Source: Strongyloides papillosus | Lineage: Eukaryota > Nematoda > Chromadorea > Rhabditida > Strongyloididae | Length of the DNA: 64,000 nucleotides | Reading direction: 5' to 3' | Assembly (NCBI GenBank): GCA_005656395.1 | Contig: SRSI01000053.1 | Coordinates: 1 to 64,000 of the forward strand | Shown here: one piece after another, positions 12,955 to 23,078 of the stretch | Numbering within the stretch: the stretch's first letter is position 1 | Layout of the letters: every line of letters starts with the position of its first letter | Program-made: the position numbers and the translations under genes | The notes under the pieces: model-generated | Database searches by the model: none | What the model saw: the letters and a program-made list of their open reading frames with translations, nothing else | What the model was told of the DNA's origin: nothing

Positions 12955-13519
12955 TATATGAAACCTATATATTCTGAAAGCCCTTGATATTCTCTACAAG
13001 AATATATCCATACCATATCAAAGTTTCTATACAATTTTCAAGTAATTTAATTTAAAGTTAATTAACCATCATTTTAAAATATTTTTGATCCTAAAAACTA
13101 ATTTTTAAAATTATTAGAACTCAAAAATTCTTTTAATACATATTACAGGCTATGTTAAATATGTTAATAGTAAAAAGTAAAGAAAAACTCCTTAAATAAT
13201 TTGTTTATATTAAAAAGAAGTTTACTTTTACATTAAAAAATGATAAAATACTTTGATTTTAGCATTAGAAAACTCTTCTAAATGCTAAAACACTGTTTTT
13301 TATATAAATAATGCAAATGCTAATATATGCATTTAAGGTATATAAAAACACATTTGAGATTTGTTTAACCCATAGCAAGAAATTCCTTTTTTTGCAAAGG
13401 AATAATAAAAATACGTGTAGTTAGAGCCTGATCTGATTGAAATATAAAAATATCAACTTAAAAAGTTTCATAATTAAAAGTTTTAATAGATTTTTCTCTA
13501 AACATTATCACTTTAAATA

Positions 13520-14397
13520 TTGGGTTGTCACATAAGTTCTGTCGTTTTTTTAATGTCAATTTCTATCATCAAAGAAATATAATTGCAATTAATAGAAATT
13601 TAAAATATTAGATAGTACCACATCTTAACTTTATAATTTGCATAACTACAATTTATTATACTATACATGCTACATTTTCATTTGCTAAACATTAATGTAG
13701 TCAGAAGTCATTTTTGACACTCTATTTTCTAGGATCTTCAACTAAGACATAAAACAACTGATGTATCTAAAAATTTATTTGGAGCATTGGGAAAGGTGTT
13801 GTAGATGTTAAAATGGTAAAAAGATTTTTCTCAAAGTTTAGAGATGAAGAAACGGTCTTGAAGATGAAGCATGCATTTCTTAGACTTCAACTTCTATTGA
13901 AGATTTTTTGAGATTCTATCAAACGCAAATTACTTTTTATGATCTATAATATTTGACATTATCAAAATTAAACAATAAAATTTCAAAAAAATTACAAAAT
14001 TCGAAAATTAATAAAAAAAAATTGTTCTTTCAATATGACGACATGAGACATTGAAGACTCGAAAAAATCTGAATGAAAGAATCTGTGAATTTCTCTAACA
14101 CTTAACATACTCTACTAGATGTGTCTTCATCTAGTTACTACCTACTCTCGCCTCTACATAACTTATTGGATGGTAAAAGTGTCAGTAAAGTTGATGAAGC
14201 AAATATTATTTTTTTTAAACTTTCTTCAATAAGATAAAGAAATTCTCCACGTCTAGAATCGATAAGGAATCTACTAAATGGAGACAAGTGGTGGATAATA
14301 ACAGATAATTATATTGTAAGTTAGATATATTTCTTATTCAAACTATAGCGTTCTAAAGTATCAGTAAAAAAATTACAGAAGTTTTGCAACAACCAAA
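13520..14397 (+). mobile_element. Defective mariner transposon (left arm)
   Basis: TA flanks lie at 13,518-13,519 and 14,398-14,399. The termini begin TTGGGTTGTCACATAAGTTC at the left and TTTGGTTGTTGCAAAACTTC (reverse complement) at the right. The plus strand contains mariner-transposase-like fragments: NLFGALGKGVVD then FFSKFRDEE near 13,770-13,860, and DGKSVSKVDEANIIFF then WIITDNYI near 14,170-14,320. Stops and frame changes interrupt them. At 878 bp it is deleted. It landed next to the remnant of a Thr-rich-gene paralogue at 14,399-14,522. Confidence 0.8.
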
Positions 14398-14398
14398 T

Positions 14399-14522
14399 AT
14401 TATTTTTTAAGATAGGTTAATCATTTTGAACTAAATTTAATGGTTCAGTGTCACCTCTTTTTACTTTTTTTTCATGTTCTTATTATTATTTAATATTATA
14501 CACTAAATAATAAATGCGTAGT
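14399..14522 (-). pseudogene. Fragment of a second Thr-rich gene copy, cut by mariner (left arm)
   Basis: On the minus strand this stretch aligns with the 5' part of the pseudogene at 15,527-16,427 (ctgaa..atcaaatttagttgaaaatg type sequence, then ttaaaaaataatatt). It stops abruptly at the mariner terminus. It contains an in-frame stop and is not coding. Confidence 0.55.
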
Positions 14523-15022
14523 AATAAATATTGTAAAAAACAACAATACTTTGTATTTGAAAATTTCATTCACTAAGAATTGTTAAAATAAACACAATTT
14601 ACAATGGTGTTAGTTTTTTTTTGTTTAATTGAATCATTGAAAACTTAGACAATTCTATACTTAATTATTGTCAAATGTTTTTATAATTAACAGAATACAC
14701 AATACTATGTTAAAACAATAATTTTTTATTCTCATTTTTATCTTTATTTGCATTACATATAATGTATTTATTACATAAAAACTTCATTTGGGAAATGTTA
14801 TGCTTTACTAATGCAACAATAGAAGTTAATGTTTTGCTTGTTTTATTCAAGGCTTAAAAACTCATAAATGTACAGTATCTTTGGAAAATTAAGTTAATTG
14901 TTGAAAACACTTTGCCTTAAATTACTCAAAAAAATAAATCAATAGAGCTATAAACAAGATAAAATAACAAAAACTAAAAATGAATGTATTTATTTGAATA
15001 GTAAACATTCAATAATGAAGCA

Positions 15023-15196
15023 TTAAGATCCATTCCTATTTCCCTGATTTGTATTTCCACCTGGATGACTTGCTCTAGTCTCCTTAAAAGTCGTTTTTGC
15101 ACCTTTTTTTTGTAGATTGTTGTCACATGATTTTGCTCCAAATACTGATAATGAGAGTACAGCAATTACAGCAAAGAAATAGATGTTGAAATTCAT
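15023..15196 (-). CDS. Small secreted peptide, left-arm copy
   Basis: A 57-residue open frame starting MNFNIYFFAVIAVLSLSVFG, a clear signal peptide of about 20 residues with predicted cleavage near residue 20. A short polar mature part follows, with one cysteine (residue 24), Lys/Asn-rich and ending GGNTNQGNRNGS. A start 36 bp further upstream is possible in frame, but it would place twelve polar residues ahead of the signal peptide, so the inner ATG is preferred. The right-arm copy differs by a single residue in the coding part (Gly here, Asp there, in KK[GD]AK). No family is recognised; secretion is the only supported property. Confidence 0.6.
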   Translation of the reverse strand: MNFNIYFFAVIAVLSLSVFGAKSCDNNLQKKGAKTTFKETRASHPGGNTNQGNRNGS

Positions 15197-15526
15197 TTTA
15201 AGTTTTTGAAAACTTTGAAAGTATGATATCAATGGAAAATTTCCCTAATTTATATAATTTTTAGATCATTATAAATGCGAATACTAATGAATGAAATTTT
15301 TTATGATAATTAAATTCATATAATTTGATATGGAAAATGAACACGTTTCTTAGTGGTACTGAAAATTATGTTAAATTAAAGCAAAATTTATGAATTTTTA
15401 TGATAATCCAAATTATTTTATAAATAAATAAAAAATGATTATATATGAAAAGTTCTTTTATTATTTATTATTCAAAGGCAATTAAAAATATAATATCGCA
15501 ACATAAAATATTCAGCTGGTCTCTTA

Positions 15527-16427
15527 TTATTCTTTCAAATTATCTGCAGTTTCATCAGACAATTTTCTCGATGGATCGAACATACAGCTAAGAGTAACAA
15601 TTAATTTAGTTTCACTAATTCCACGACCAATATAGTTACTTAATTTCGATATCATTTTCCGTATTCTCTATCTTTGAGTTTTTCTTCCATTGTACTTACA
15701 TCTTCATTATTTGAACTTAATTTCCAATGTTTCACAGCATCAAAAATTAGTAGTGAATTTAAGGGCAAATAATAATTTAATTGACCGTCAGTTTTTTTCA
15801 GGCGATGTAGTATTAGAAAAAACAAAAGAATTTGTGTAATTTTAAGCTTTCATAGTCAAAGTTTCATTAACAATATGTAGAATTCTACTGTGTTCTTTAC
15901 ATAATTCTTTAACATCATTTAAAGTCTATAAAATATTAATTTAAAAAAATAAATAAATTCCTTACTTTATTTATATATCTAATTAAATAATCAGATCTTG
16001 TTGTAGTGGTACTTGTTGTTGTAGACGTTGCAGTTGATGTTGGTTTTTTATTTGAAGATGTTTTAGTTGTAAATAGTCTGGTTGTAGTTTTTACTTGTGA
16101 AACTCTTCTTATTGTTCTTGTTTGTGGTCAATACATTCTCCGTGTGGTTTTCTTTATTGTTTTTTTACAGTTTTTTTAACTTTTTTTTGTCCACCACTTG
16201 CACTAGCTTGTCGTTTTTGTAGATAATTAGTTTCACTATTTTCAGTCAATAAATTAATCGTAGAATCTTGTCTAATATTATTTTTTAATGAGTAAGATGA
16301 ATCATTTTCAACTAAATTTGATAATTCAGTATCGCTACTTCTTATATTATTTTTGTATGCTTGATGTTGATAAAATAAAATAGATAAAATAATAAATGTG
16401 ATGTGACAACTGCCAAAGAGTGGTATT
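15527..16427 (-). pseudogene. Secreted Thr/Lys-rich protein pseudogene (left arm)
   Basis: Read on the minus strand, this holds a long coding-like stretch: a hydrophobic leader, then SNLVENDSSYSL, then NYLQKRQASASGGQKK, a Lys-rich segment, a Thr-rich segment (PTSTATSTTTSTTT), and after a 40-bp intron of GTAAGG...TATAG type a segment with NDVKELCKEHSR. The frame is broken by a one-base shift at the poly-A following the Lys-rich segment and by a TGA shortly after. The expected initiator position reads ATA, not ATG. The 3' part (GRGISETKLIVTLS, then DPSRKLSDETADNL) lies in another frame. The same lesions appear in the right arm. I cannot name a family. Confidence 0.5.
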
Positions 16428-17329
16428 TAATTTAAAATTTAAAAAAAACATTTATTGTTTCTTTTGTTTACTTAATATCGATAACTTTTTTTTTGATTAT
16501 TAGAAAGCAAATTTGTTTATTTTATTATAGGGAAGATGTAAAAAAAAAATAAAATTTCCTTATTAAAAAAATGTTGAACTATGAATTAAAAATACAAAAT
16601 AAGTAATTAAAAATATTACTAGAATTTTTTAATAGATTAAAATTATTTTACAAATTATATTTAATAATCATTTGAAAAAGCTTTGATGATTCACAGCTTG
16701 ACTTAGTACAAGGTTAAAGTCGTATTATTTTCTCCTACGTTGTTTACTTTGCATTTATTATATAAATACAAAGCTAATTTTTCATATGGACCACTTATTT
16801 TATCAATATTCTGCTATATTTGTACAAATAATAACTTTTTTTAAATACTGATTACTTTTATCAATAGTATTTTTTGGCAAAACAAAGAATATATTCTTAT
16901 ATACTTTCGTGCGTTGAATTCGAATACGATCGTTAAAATATATTAAAGTAACAAAAATTAATGTATTTGAATTGGCTACTTAAAGCATCACATATATAAA
17001 TTATTCCAGAAAGCAATAAAAATAAAAAAATTCTAATGTTAAGATATTTCTCATTAAAAAGTTTTTTATAATTTAATTTAATATTCATAGGAAATTATAA
17101 AAATTATGTATACCAGCTTTTATTTTAAAGAAAAATACAAAACGTTATAATTTCTAAGATAAGATTTACTAAAACTTATAACAATATTTTACAGTTTCGT
17201 AAATCATGAGAACATTTCAAACAGTATGATTTTTAATAAATTTAGATTACACTTTAAAAAAAATATGAGTAAATTAGAACATTTATTAAAAAAAGAATTA
17301 TAAAGTATTTAATTAATAAAGACAAAAAG

Positions 17330-17448
17330 ACTTACGCCACTAACAGTTCCCAGGAGGTCTCCCATCCAAGTACTAAGATAGCTCGCAACTGATTCACTTC
17401 GGAGATCGGACGGGATCCGGTGCACTCAGTAGGATATGAGCGTAAGAC
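17330..17448 (-). rRNA. 5S rRNA (left arm)
   Basis: A 119-nt 5S rRNA gene with complementary ends (GTCTTACG...CGTAAGT) and the conserved internal blocks ATCCCGTCCGATCTCCGAAG, TTAGTACTTGGATGGGAGAC and CTCCTGGGAA, which include the Pol III internal control region. A T run follows the 3' end. Identical to the right-arm copy at 35,919-36,037. It diverges from the SL RNA gene at 17,745, about 300 bp away. Confidence 0.95.
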
Positions 17449-17677
17449 ACTTAAATTGTTCTTTTACATGATTATTAACATATATATTTTATGATAAACT
17501 CTAGATCAAATAGGCTAATATATAAGAAAAATTTTATTATTATGATAAATAAATTTTTTAAACTTTAATAACTAAAAACTTATAATATTTATTTATATAA
17601 CAGTTATTTTTTTTGGAATTTTCTTTTAATACATTGACCTTATAATGTTATTATACATATACATTTATTCTCTATCA

Positions 17678-17712
17678 AAGTGACATAAACTTTATAAGTG
17701 AATGAAACGAAA
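17678..17712 (+). promoter_or_regulatory. Putative PSE-like block upstream of SL RNA (left arm)
   Basis: The block aagtgacataaactttataagtgaatgaaac-type sequence spans about -67 to -33 from the SL RNA 5' end. Close variants sit at the same distance from all SL and SL-like sequences in the window (19,885-19,930, 33,465-33,500, 35,655-35,689 and 41,112-41,150), while the surrounding DNA differs. Position and conservation match the proximal sequence element of nematode snRNA/SL genes; the assignment is inference. Confidence 0.65.
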
Positions 17713-17744
17713 TAGATGTAGGTTGGTATTTCTATAATATCGTT

Positions 17745-17838
17745 GGTTAAAAAACCCAGTTGAGGTAAAATTGAATTCTGAGTTTAATCCTTCAGTGTTC
17801 CAAATTTTGGGATGAAGCTAGAAATAGCTTCCAATTTT
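17745..17838 (+). ncRNA. Spliced-leader RNA (left arm)
   Basis: A spliced-leader donor RNA for trans-splicing. The 5' leader is GGTTAAAAAACCCAGTTGAG (20 nt), directly followed by a GTAAAA donor (17,765). An Sm-type site, CAAATTTTGGG, lies at 17,801-17,811, followed by a perfect 7-bp hairpin GAAGCTA..TAGCTTC at 17,815-17,832. The order of leader, donor, Sm site and hairpin is that of nematode SL RNAs, as is the divergent linkage to 5S rRNA. The leader is one or two bases shorter than the usual 22 nt. The 3' end is approximate. Confidence 0.85.
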
Positions 17839-18367
17839 AACTACCGAAATTTTGAATTTTTTTAGTTTCTTTTTGATATTGTTTATAATTCCTGTTTTTG
17901 GCATTTTTAAGTTTATAAATAATCGTAAAAATTATGTGTAAATTGCCTATTCATTCAAAACACCAATTTTTCAACTTGAATATTCTAAATAAAATATTAT
18001 GTAATTCAAACAAAAATTCGTAATATTTTTTCTATAATGTACAATTTTACAAGACTTTTAAAAGATATGCAGCTAATTAAATGTATCTATGTACATCTTT
18101 TCTGCCAAATTGTTAGGATATGTGTTTAATGAAAATAGAAATGGAATTTTTTGATCTAATCTTTATTTACATTTCTTAATATTTGAAGAACATTTACTAC
18201 TTTTTAAGTGATTTAACAATAAATAAGCTTACAAAAAAAAAACAAACAAATAATTTATTGTTCTTTAAATTAAAACATAATTACTATATATTAATTGAGT
18301 TGTTAAATTTAAAAAAAAAATTAGACCACGTGTATGAACGGAAAAATTGGTATTTCCAGGGGTACGC

Positions 18368-18439
18368 GCGTTTATGGTGTAATGGTCAGCATGGCCGCCT
18401 TCCAAGCGGCCGATTCGGGTTCGATTCCCGATAAACGCA
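18368..18439 (+). tRNA. tRNA-Gly(TCC), left arm
   Basis: A complete cloverleaf of 72 nt: acceptor GCGTTTA/TAAACGC, anticodon stem GCCGC/GCGGC with loop CTTCCAA (anticodon TCC), and T arm CGGGTTCGATTCCCG. Discriminator is A. No intron. It has a perfect twin at 34,928-34,999 in the other arm. Confidence 0.95.
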
Positions 18440-19373
18440 TCTACAAACTTTTTCACAAATACAATCGATGTATTTTGTTCGTTAAAATATATTTTTTTAA
18501 TTTTTTCCACTTTTATCAAGTCGTTCTTATGCAAGTTTTCTGTATATAAATATGTTATTTTATAAAGTAGTTAATTTTCTTAACCTCTATGATAATTTTA
18601 TGAGAAAATATATACAAAATTAACTTTTATAGAAACTTCAATTTATCTCCTGACATCTCTGTCAATATAGTCTTTTGTTTCAGGTTTTTTAAGTGTGAAA
18701 TAATTAGTAATCAAATTGTTATAGTATATAAATAAATTACTATCAATAAATTGTTTATTACCGAATTAATAAATGTGCGATTAATAGTCATCCAAAAAAA
18801 CACCTTTTTTTCTAAGAAAGTTTATTTAGGACAATTTTTAATTTTAAAAAAATGAACAAACTATACAAAGTTCTTAATAATAAAAAATCTTATTAATGAC
18901 AAAACTTGTTCAAATTAACTTAATGTAATTTTCTCATTTTGAAATATTCTGCTTTCACAAAACAACAGTAGTCGTAATTGAGAACTTTCTATTAGAATGA
19001 AGTTTGGCAATATCTTTCTTATTTTTATTAAAAATTTTCATTTTCTAGTGATTAATAAAAAAAGTTAATTTATTCACATTTTAACTTCATATAAACTTTT
19101 CTAGTAGGAATTTGTAGTGAATTTGATACTTTTTCATAACAGTAAAATGAAAGGAATTAATTGAAAGAGTGTGTAATATATCTCAATTCTTATTGCCAAT
19201 TCAATGATGTATAAATCCAAGTTTCTTGTGAAAACAGATTTATTATTATCGGAACAAGAAGATTTAAAAGGTTTTTTAATTAAATCTGTTATAAAATGGC
19301 AAACACAAAATCAAAATGTCATTTGCGGTTGACAAGCAAATTTTAAAAAATTGCAGATAAAAAAGCAATTAAA

Positions 19374-19398
19374 TCCAGTTTGATTACCGATAAACGCA
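19374..19398 (+). pseudogene. tRNA-Gly 3'-end remnant (left arm)
   Basis: The stretch ccagtttgattaccgataaa plus cgc resembles the T arm and 3' acceptor strand of the tRNA-Gly 1 kb upstream. The following ~130 bp also loosely resemble the DNA downstream of that gene. It is a truncated duplicate, mirrored at 33,970-33,992. Confidence 0.55.
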
Positions 19399-19789
19399 TC
19401 TATAATCTTATTATTAGATTAATTATGTACTTTATTGGTACATTGAAACTTATCGTTTTTCATGATTATAAAGTCGTTTGCGTACGAATGTTTTAATATT
19501 TACAGATATTTATTGACAATAATTATTATTTTTACTTCTTAAACGCTTATGTACTGAAATGTTTGAAAAAAATGCAAAAAAGCCCGAAAATGCGTGCTTG
19601 AAAATTTCCCAGGTGGTTTCTGGTATCTCTGGTAGTATAGTGGTGAGTATCCGCGCCTGTCACGTGCGAGAGGGTACACGTCAATCTTTCAAAAATTTTT
19701 GCCAAAAAACGCAATCTAGACGATTGTGTGATTTTTGACAAAAAATGCAATCTAGGATTTTATATAATAGTAATATACATACATAATAT

Positions 19790-19861
19790 ATACTACCATT
19801 ATACAAAATACCAAATTGCCCCAGCCTCAGTAACTAAAACCGAAACTGGGTTTTATAAACC
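19790..19861 (-). ncRNA. SL-RNA-like sequence within the tRNA-Asp element (left arm)
   Basis: On the minus strand this begins GGTTTATAAAACCCAGTTTC, continues GGTTTTAG, and has an Sm-like GGCAATTTGG near 19,811-19,820. The usual AG|GT donor is missing. The region below it forms a different A+T hairpin. The same upstream block as the real SL genes lies at 19,885-19,930. Either a decayed SL gene carried by the element or a promoter capture; function is unsupported. Confidence 0.6.
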
Positions 19862-20244
19862 AACGACATAATAAAAGTACCTACCCCACACCTATTTCAT
19901 TTCATTCACTTATAATTTTTATGTCACTTTAAATAAAATGAAAATGATTTAATAATGATTAATATATACATTTTTTCAATAAAATATAAAGTGATAAATT
20001 GTATAACTTATGAAAATATACTTTATTTTGATCATATTTGGTATAAGGAAAATTTTTTAAACACAAATTGTATTTAACAATAATAATTGTATTAGTGTTA
20101 CATATTTTTATTTAATATGAGTATTCTATTTTTCCAATGTACAAACATATTCAGTACATATATTAACAAAGAAATCGCTCTTAGAATTTTATAACCTTAA
20201 AATTGGTGTTTCAGTCTTAAAAAGTATATATTTCACAAGGATAA

Positions 20245-20690
20245 TAATTTTGTTATCATTATTACGATGTAGTAAAAAATCCGTACTTCAAATTGGTAAA
20301 ATCTAAAGTAAATATACTTGATATTTATATTTTATTAATAACTATCTTGCAAAATATCAAAAAATATCTTTTAGATTTATGACATTACTTTTGTTAACAT
20401 TATTTATGATGCAGTAAAAATCTTATATTTTCAGAATAGTAAAAATTTAGATTAATTTTGTTGTAATGTTTAAATTGAATAATAATCACCTTACAAAGTA
20501 AAAAATTGTTTTTATTTTAAATTAATACCATATTTTCTAGTTTAAAATAATTTTGCTAACGTTATTCATGACATAGTAAAAATCTATACTTCAGATTTGT
20601 AAAATCTAAAGTAATTATGTTTAGCAATTGAATTTTATTAACAATTTGCTTAATAATTAACAAAAATTTACTTACTTCTTAATTATTAAT
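20245..20690 (+). repeat. Degenerate ~150-bp tandem repeats inside the element
   Basis: Three related blocks begin near 20,250, 20,390 and 20,555. Each has a version of ttttgttaacattatttatg then atgcagtaaaaatct and, in two of them, aaaatctaaagta. A mirrored set lies in the right-arm element. Confidence 0.55.
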
Positions 20691-21839
20691 GAATACATAG
20701 ATTACCAACATAACATAAAATTTTTTTTATATTCCAAATGTTACTATATGAATTTAATTTACCAATAAAACAACAATAATATAAGTAATACATTAAGTCA
20801 TCAGAAAAATATTAAAAATTACATGTTTTCTTTGTTTATAATAGAAGAAATTTACATTAATCTTATATTTTATAACCATAATCCTGACACGAAATATGGT
20901 AAAAAATCACTGTGTGATTTTTGGCAAAAAACGCATTGTAAGATTGACGTGCTACCCGTGCGAGACCGGGGTTCGATTCCCCGCCAGAGAGTTTCTTTTC
21001 TATTTTGAACTCCTAAAAAAAGTTTGGGACATTTTAAACTTCAATTTTCCAACTTTTTTTTTGTACAAATTATGGTAAAAAATATCACTTATTTAATATT
21101 TTAGCAATATTTTTCGCACTTTTTAACGATATTTTACATCTTTTCTACTTAAAAATATTAAAATATATAGTATATGATTCAAAAAATACCAAAAAATATT
21201 ATGTACATTCATGGTAAAATTTTAGTTTTTATTATAGAAGATAACATTTAAGATTATTCTTTTATCATTATTCTTAATAATATTCCTATAAAAAACATTT
21301 AGAGCATGTTAAAATTATCTTCAATCATAAAATGTACCATATATTCAATATTTACAATCACATGTTTCAGATGTCCACCTTCAGTATCTTTATATATAAT
21401 CGTACTCTTCTCATTTAATGGATTATTCACATGTCACTTTTAAATCTATTAAATTTATCTTAATATTGTCATAAAATCAAATTCTTAATGACAATCCATT
21501 TAAATTTCATAATAATTGTTATCAAAATTTATTAAAATTCTTTTCAGTAATTTCATTATTTTAAAAAGTATGAGCAAAAAGATAATTTGTTGAAACCACA
21601 TTAATTTTCATTTAACAATTATTATACAAATATAACTTTTAATGATATTTCATAAACTTCTAAGACCAAAAACAACTGCTCACAACAAAAAGAATACTGA
21701 TCTTTGTAAATGTAGTAAATTAGTTCTTCAAATAAAATTTAACTTTTTTTTATTTGCGACTAATTTTATCGTAATTAATTAGCAAATAAAATTTAAAAGA
21801 TAATTAAAAAAATTATAAAAATAAGGTCCTATTTATCTC

Positions 21840-22690
21840 TGATTTTGTTTTCAACTTTTAACTTATGTTGTCTGTACAAAAAAATTTCAAAATACAAGAT
21901 TAGAGTTAAATTTTTTTATGAAATTACTTTCATGAAGTTCATTTTTTAACAAATAAACGTATTTTTGTTAATATTTTTAATAGTTTGAATTATAAGAAGT
22001 TATAATTACTTATGAAATTGCACTGTTTGTATTGTCTTTCAGGATAATCTTTAAAATAAAGTTATAAAACACTTTGCGATTTCGTTCATAGCAAAATATA
22101 ACTTTTAAATATTTTGACTTAAAAAAAATGTAAATACTAAAGTAACACTTTTTTAATTAACAATACTCCGTGTGGTTAAAAAAATTATTCCTTTCATTAT
22201 TATTACTATGGAATTTCTCAAATTATCATTGACAATGGGTTGTTTTAAAAAATGATTTTTGTTAAAAACGTTAACAACTTTATATGAAATTGACTTCTGA
22301 TAACGTACTTCATAAAATATTATTACAAGAACTTAGACTCCATTACGAGCAAAATATCATATAAAATATTAAGATTACATAAAAGTTAAAGTACTTCAAA
22401 AATGTCAAAAAATATATACTTTTGGAAAAAACACGGGAAAAATTATGCTCCAACTTCATATTTACTTCTTTTACAATATTCTTGTTGTTGTTTAATATTT
22501 TATTGCATTTTATGAAAAATTGTCAAAATGTGTCTCTTTTTTTCGCAAATGCTTTAAATAACAACTTTCTATTAAAAACCACATGAAATATAATTTTTTA
22601 GATTTTATTAAAATATCATTATTTGTTGCATTTTAAATATGATAAAATAAATTTTCTTATCTTCATTTTTCATGATCAAAGCATATTTTT
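21840..22690 (+). repeat. Upstream region of the peptide gene; diverged direct copy at 23,790-24,680
   Basis: This stretch precedes the CS-alpha-beta gene at 22,857. A diverged same-strand copy follows about 1.95 kb downstream: aatacaagattaga-type sequence occurs at 21,892 and 23,852, and aaaatatcatataaaa at 22,353 and 24,282. Confidence 0.6.
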
Positions 22691-22856
22691 AAATATTTTA
22701 TGTAAAAAAGCCGAAAAAACATTTAATTCAATATTATATAATTATTACATATTTATTATACAATTCTTTAAAGCTTTTTTCTCATTGTATATTCAATTTT
22801 AATAATATATAAGAAACCTTAAATATCTAAAATTACAACATTTGCTTTCTTAAGAA

Positions 22857-23078
22857 ATGAAGACTATTTATCTTATTTTGACTTTTGCTATTCTTTATAT
22901 CAACGCTGCTAAACAAAGAGTATTAGAACCTTTTTATATACAAATACAAGGTTATTGTGATAAAGACATATGTGTAAATGAATGTTACGGTGATAGTTAC
23001 GCACAATGCGTGGAGAATTGGACTTTTCTACTTATTTTTAAAAATGGTTTATGTAAATGTTATCCTCACCCAGATTAG
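22857..23078 (+). CDS. Six-cysteine CS-alpha-beta-like secreted peptide (left)
   Basis: A 73-residue precursor with signal peptide MKTIYLILTFAILYINA. The mature part has six cysteines spaced C-x4-C-x3-C-x7-C-x14-C-x-C, containing the CxxxC and CxC elements of the cysteine-stabilised alpha/beta fold shared by defensin-like and toxin-like peptides. Whether it is antimicrobial, a toxin or a signal cannot be told. The right-arm counterpart at 30,283 has an identical signal peptide over 17 residues but a strongly different mature part. A third member lies at 25,823. Start chosen because it opens the signal peptide and follows an A+T promoter conserved between arms. Confidence 0.8.
   Translation: MKTIYLILTFAILYINAAKQRVLEPFYIQIQGYCDKDICVNECYGDSYAQCVENWTFLLIFKNGLCKCYPHPD

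Larger units (their letters stand above)
19672..20956 (+). mobile_element. 1,285-bp TIR element inside tRNA-Asp (left arm)
   Basis: Ends are GGGTACACGTCAATCTT at the left and GGTAGCACGTCAATCTT (reverse complement of the right end), an imperfect terminal inverted repeat extending about 45 bp with TTTTTGCCAAAAA in both. It is flanked by a 9-bp target duplication, CGTGCGAGA (19,663-19,671 and 20,957-20,965). Interior: an SL-RNA-like unit (19,790-19,861, minus) with a PSE-like block, and about three degenerate ~150-bp tandem repeats at 20,245-20,690. No transposase frame was found, so it is non-autonomous. A 9-bp duplication fits Mutator-like or Merlin-like elements; the superfamily is not decided. 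Confidence 0.88.
19626..20991 (+). pseudogene. tRNA-Asp(GTC) split by a transposon (left arm)
   Basis: The two exon-like parts are 19,626-19,671 (nt 1-46 of the tRNA, including anticodon GTC in CCTGTCACG) and 20,957-20,991 (nt 38-72, with GGGGTTCGATTCCCC and the acceptor CCAGAGA). They overlap by the 9-bp duplication CGTGCGAGA, and minus that overlap they make exactly 72 nt. The element between them is 1,285 bp. A tRNA with such an insert is not expected to function. Confidence 0.9.
12955..22908 (+). repeat. Left arm of giant inverted repeat (~10 kb)
   Basis: Near-perfect reverse complement of 30,457-40,411; paired coordinates sum to about 53,366. Long stretches match without change, for example around the tRNA-Gly gene, where both overlapping open frames translate identically. 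The arm carries, from outside in: mariner relic, pseudogene fragments, a small secreted-peptide gene, 5S rRNA, SL RNA, tRNA-Gly, an interrupted tRNA-Asp and the 5' end of a CS-alpha-beta peptide gene. Stretches with no feature (12,955-13,519, 14,523-15,022, 15,233-15,526, 16,428-17,329, 18,440-19,373 and 20,992-22,856) are A+T-rich and show nothing recognisable. Confidence 0.95.

Noticed and set aside
18183..18549. Open frames of 71-89 codons on both strands around 18,183-18,549 and 34,818-35,184
   Set aside because: They run through the tRNA-Gly gene and A+T flanks, repeat identically in both arms because the DNA is duplicated, and show no protein features.
19547..19750. 67-codon and 62-codon frames across the tRNA-Asp 5' fragment
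   Set aside because: They translate tRNA and transposon-end sequence.
20823..21078. Frames over the right end of the tRNA-Asp element as a possible transposase
   Set aside because: They cover the terminal repeat and tRNA 3' half; no transposase motif.
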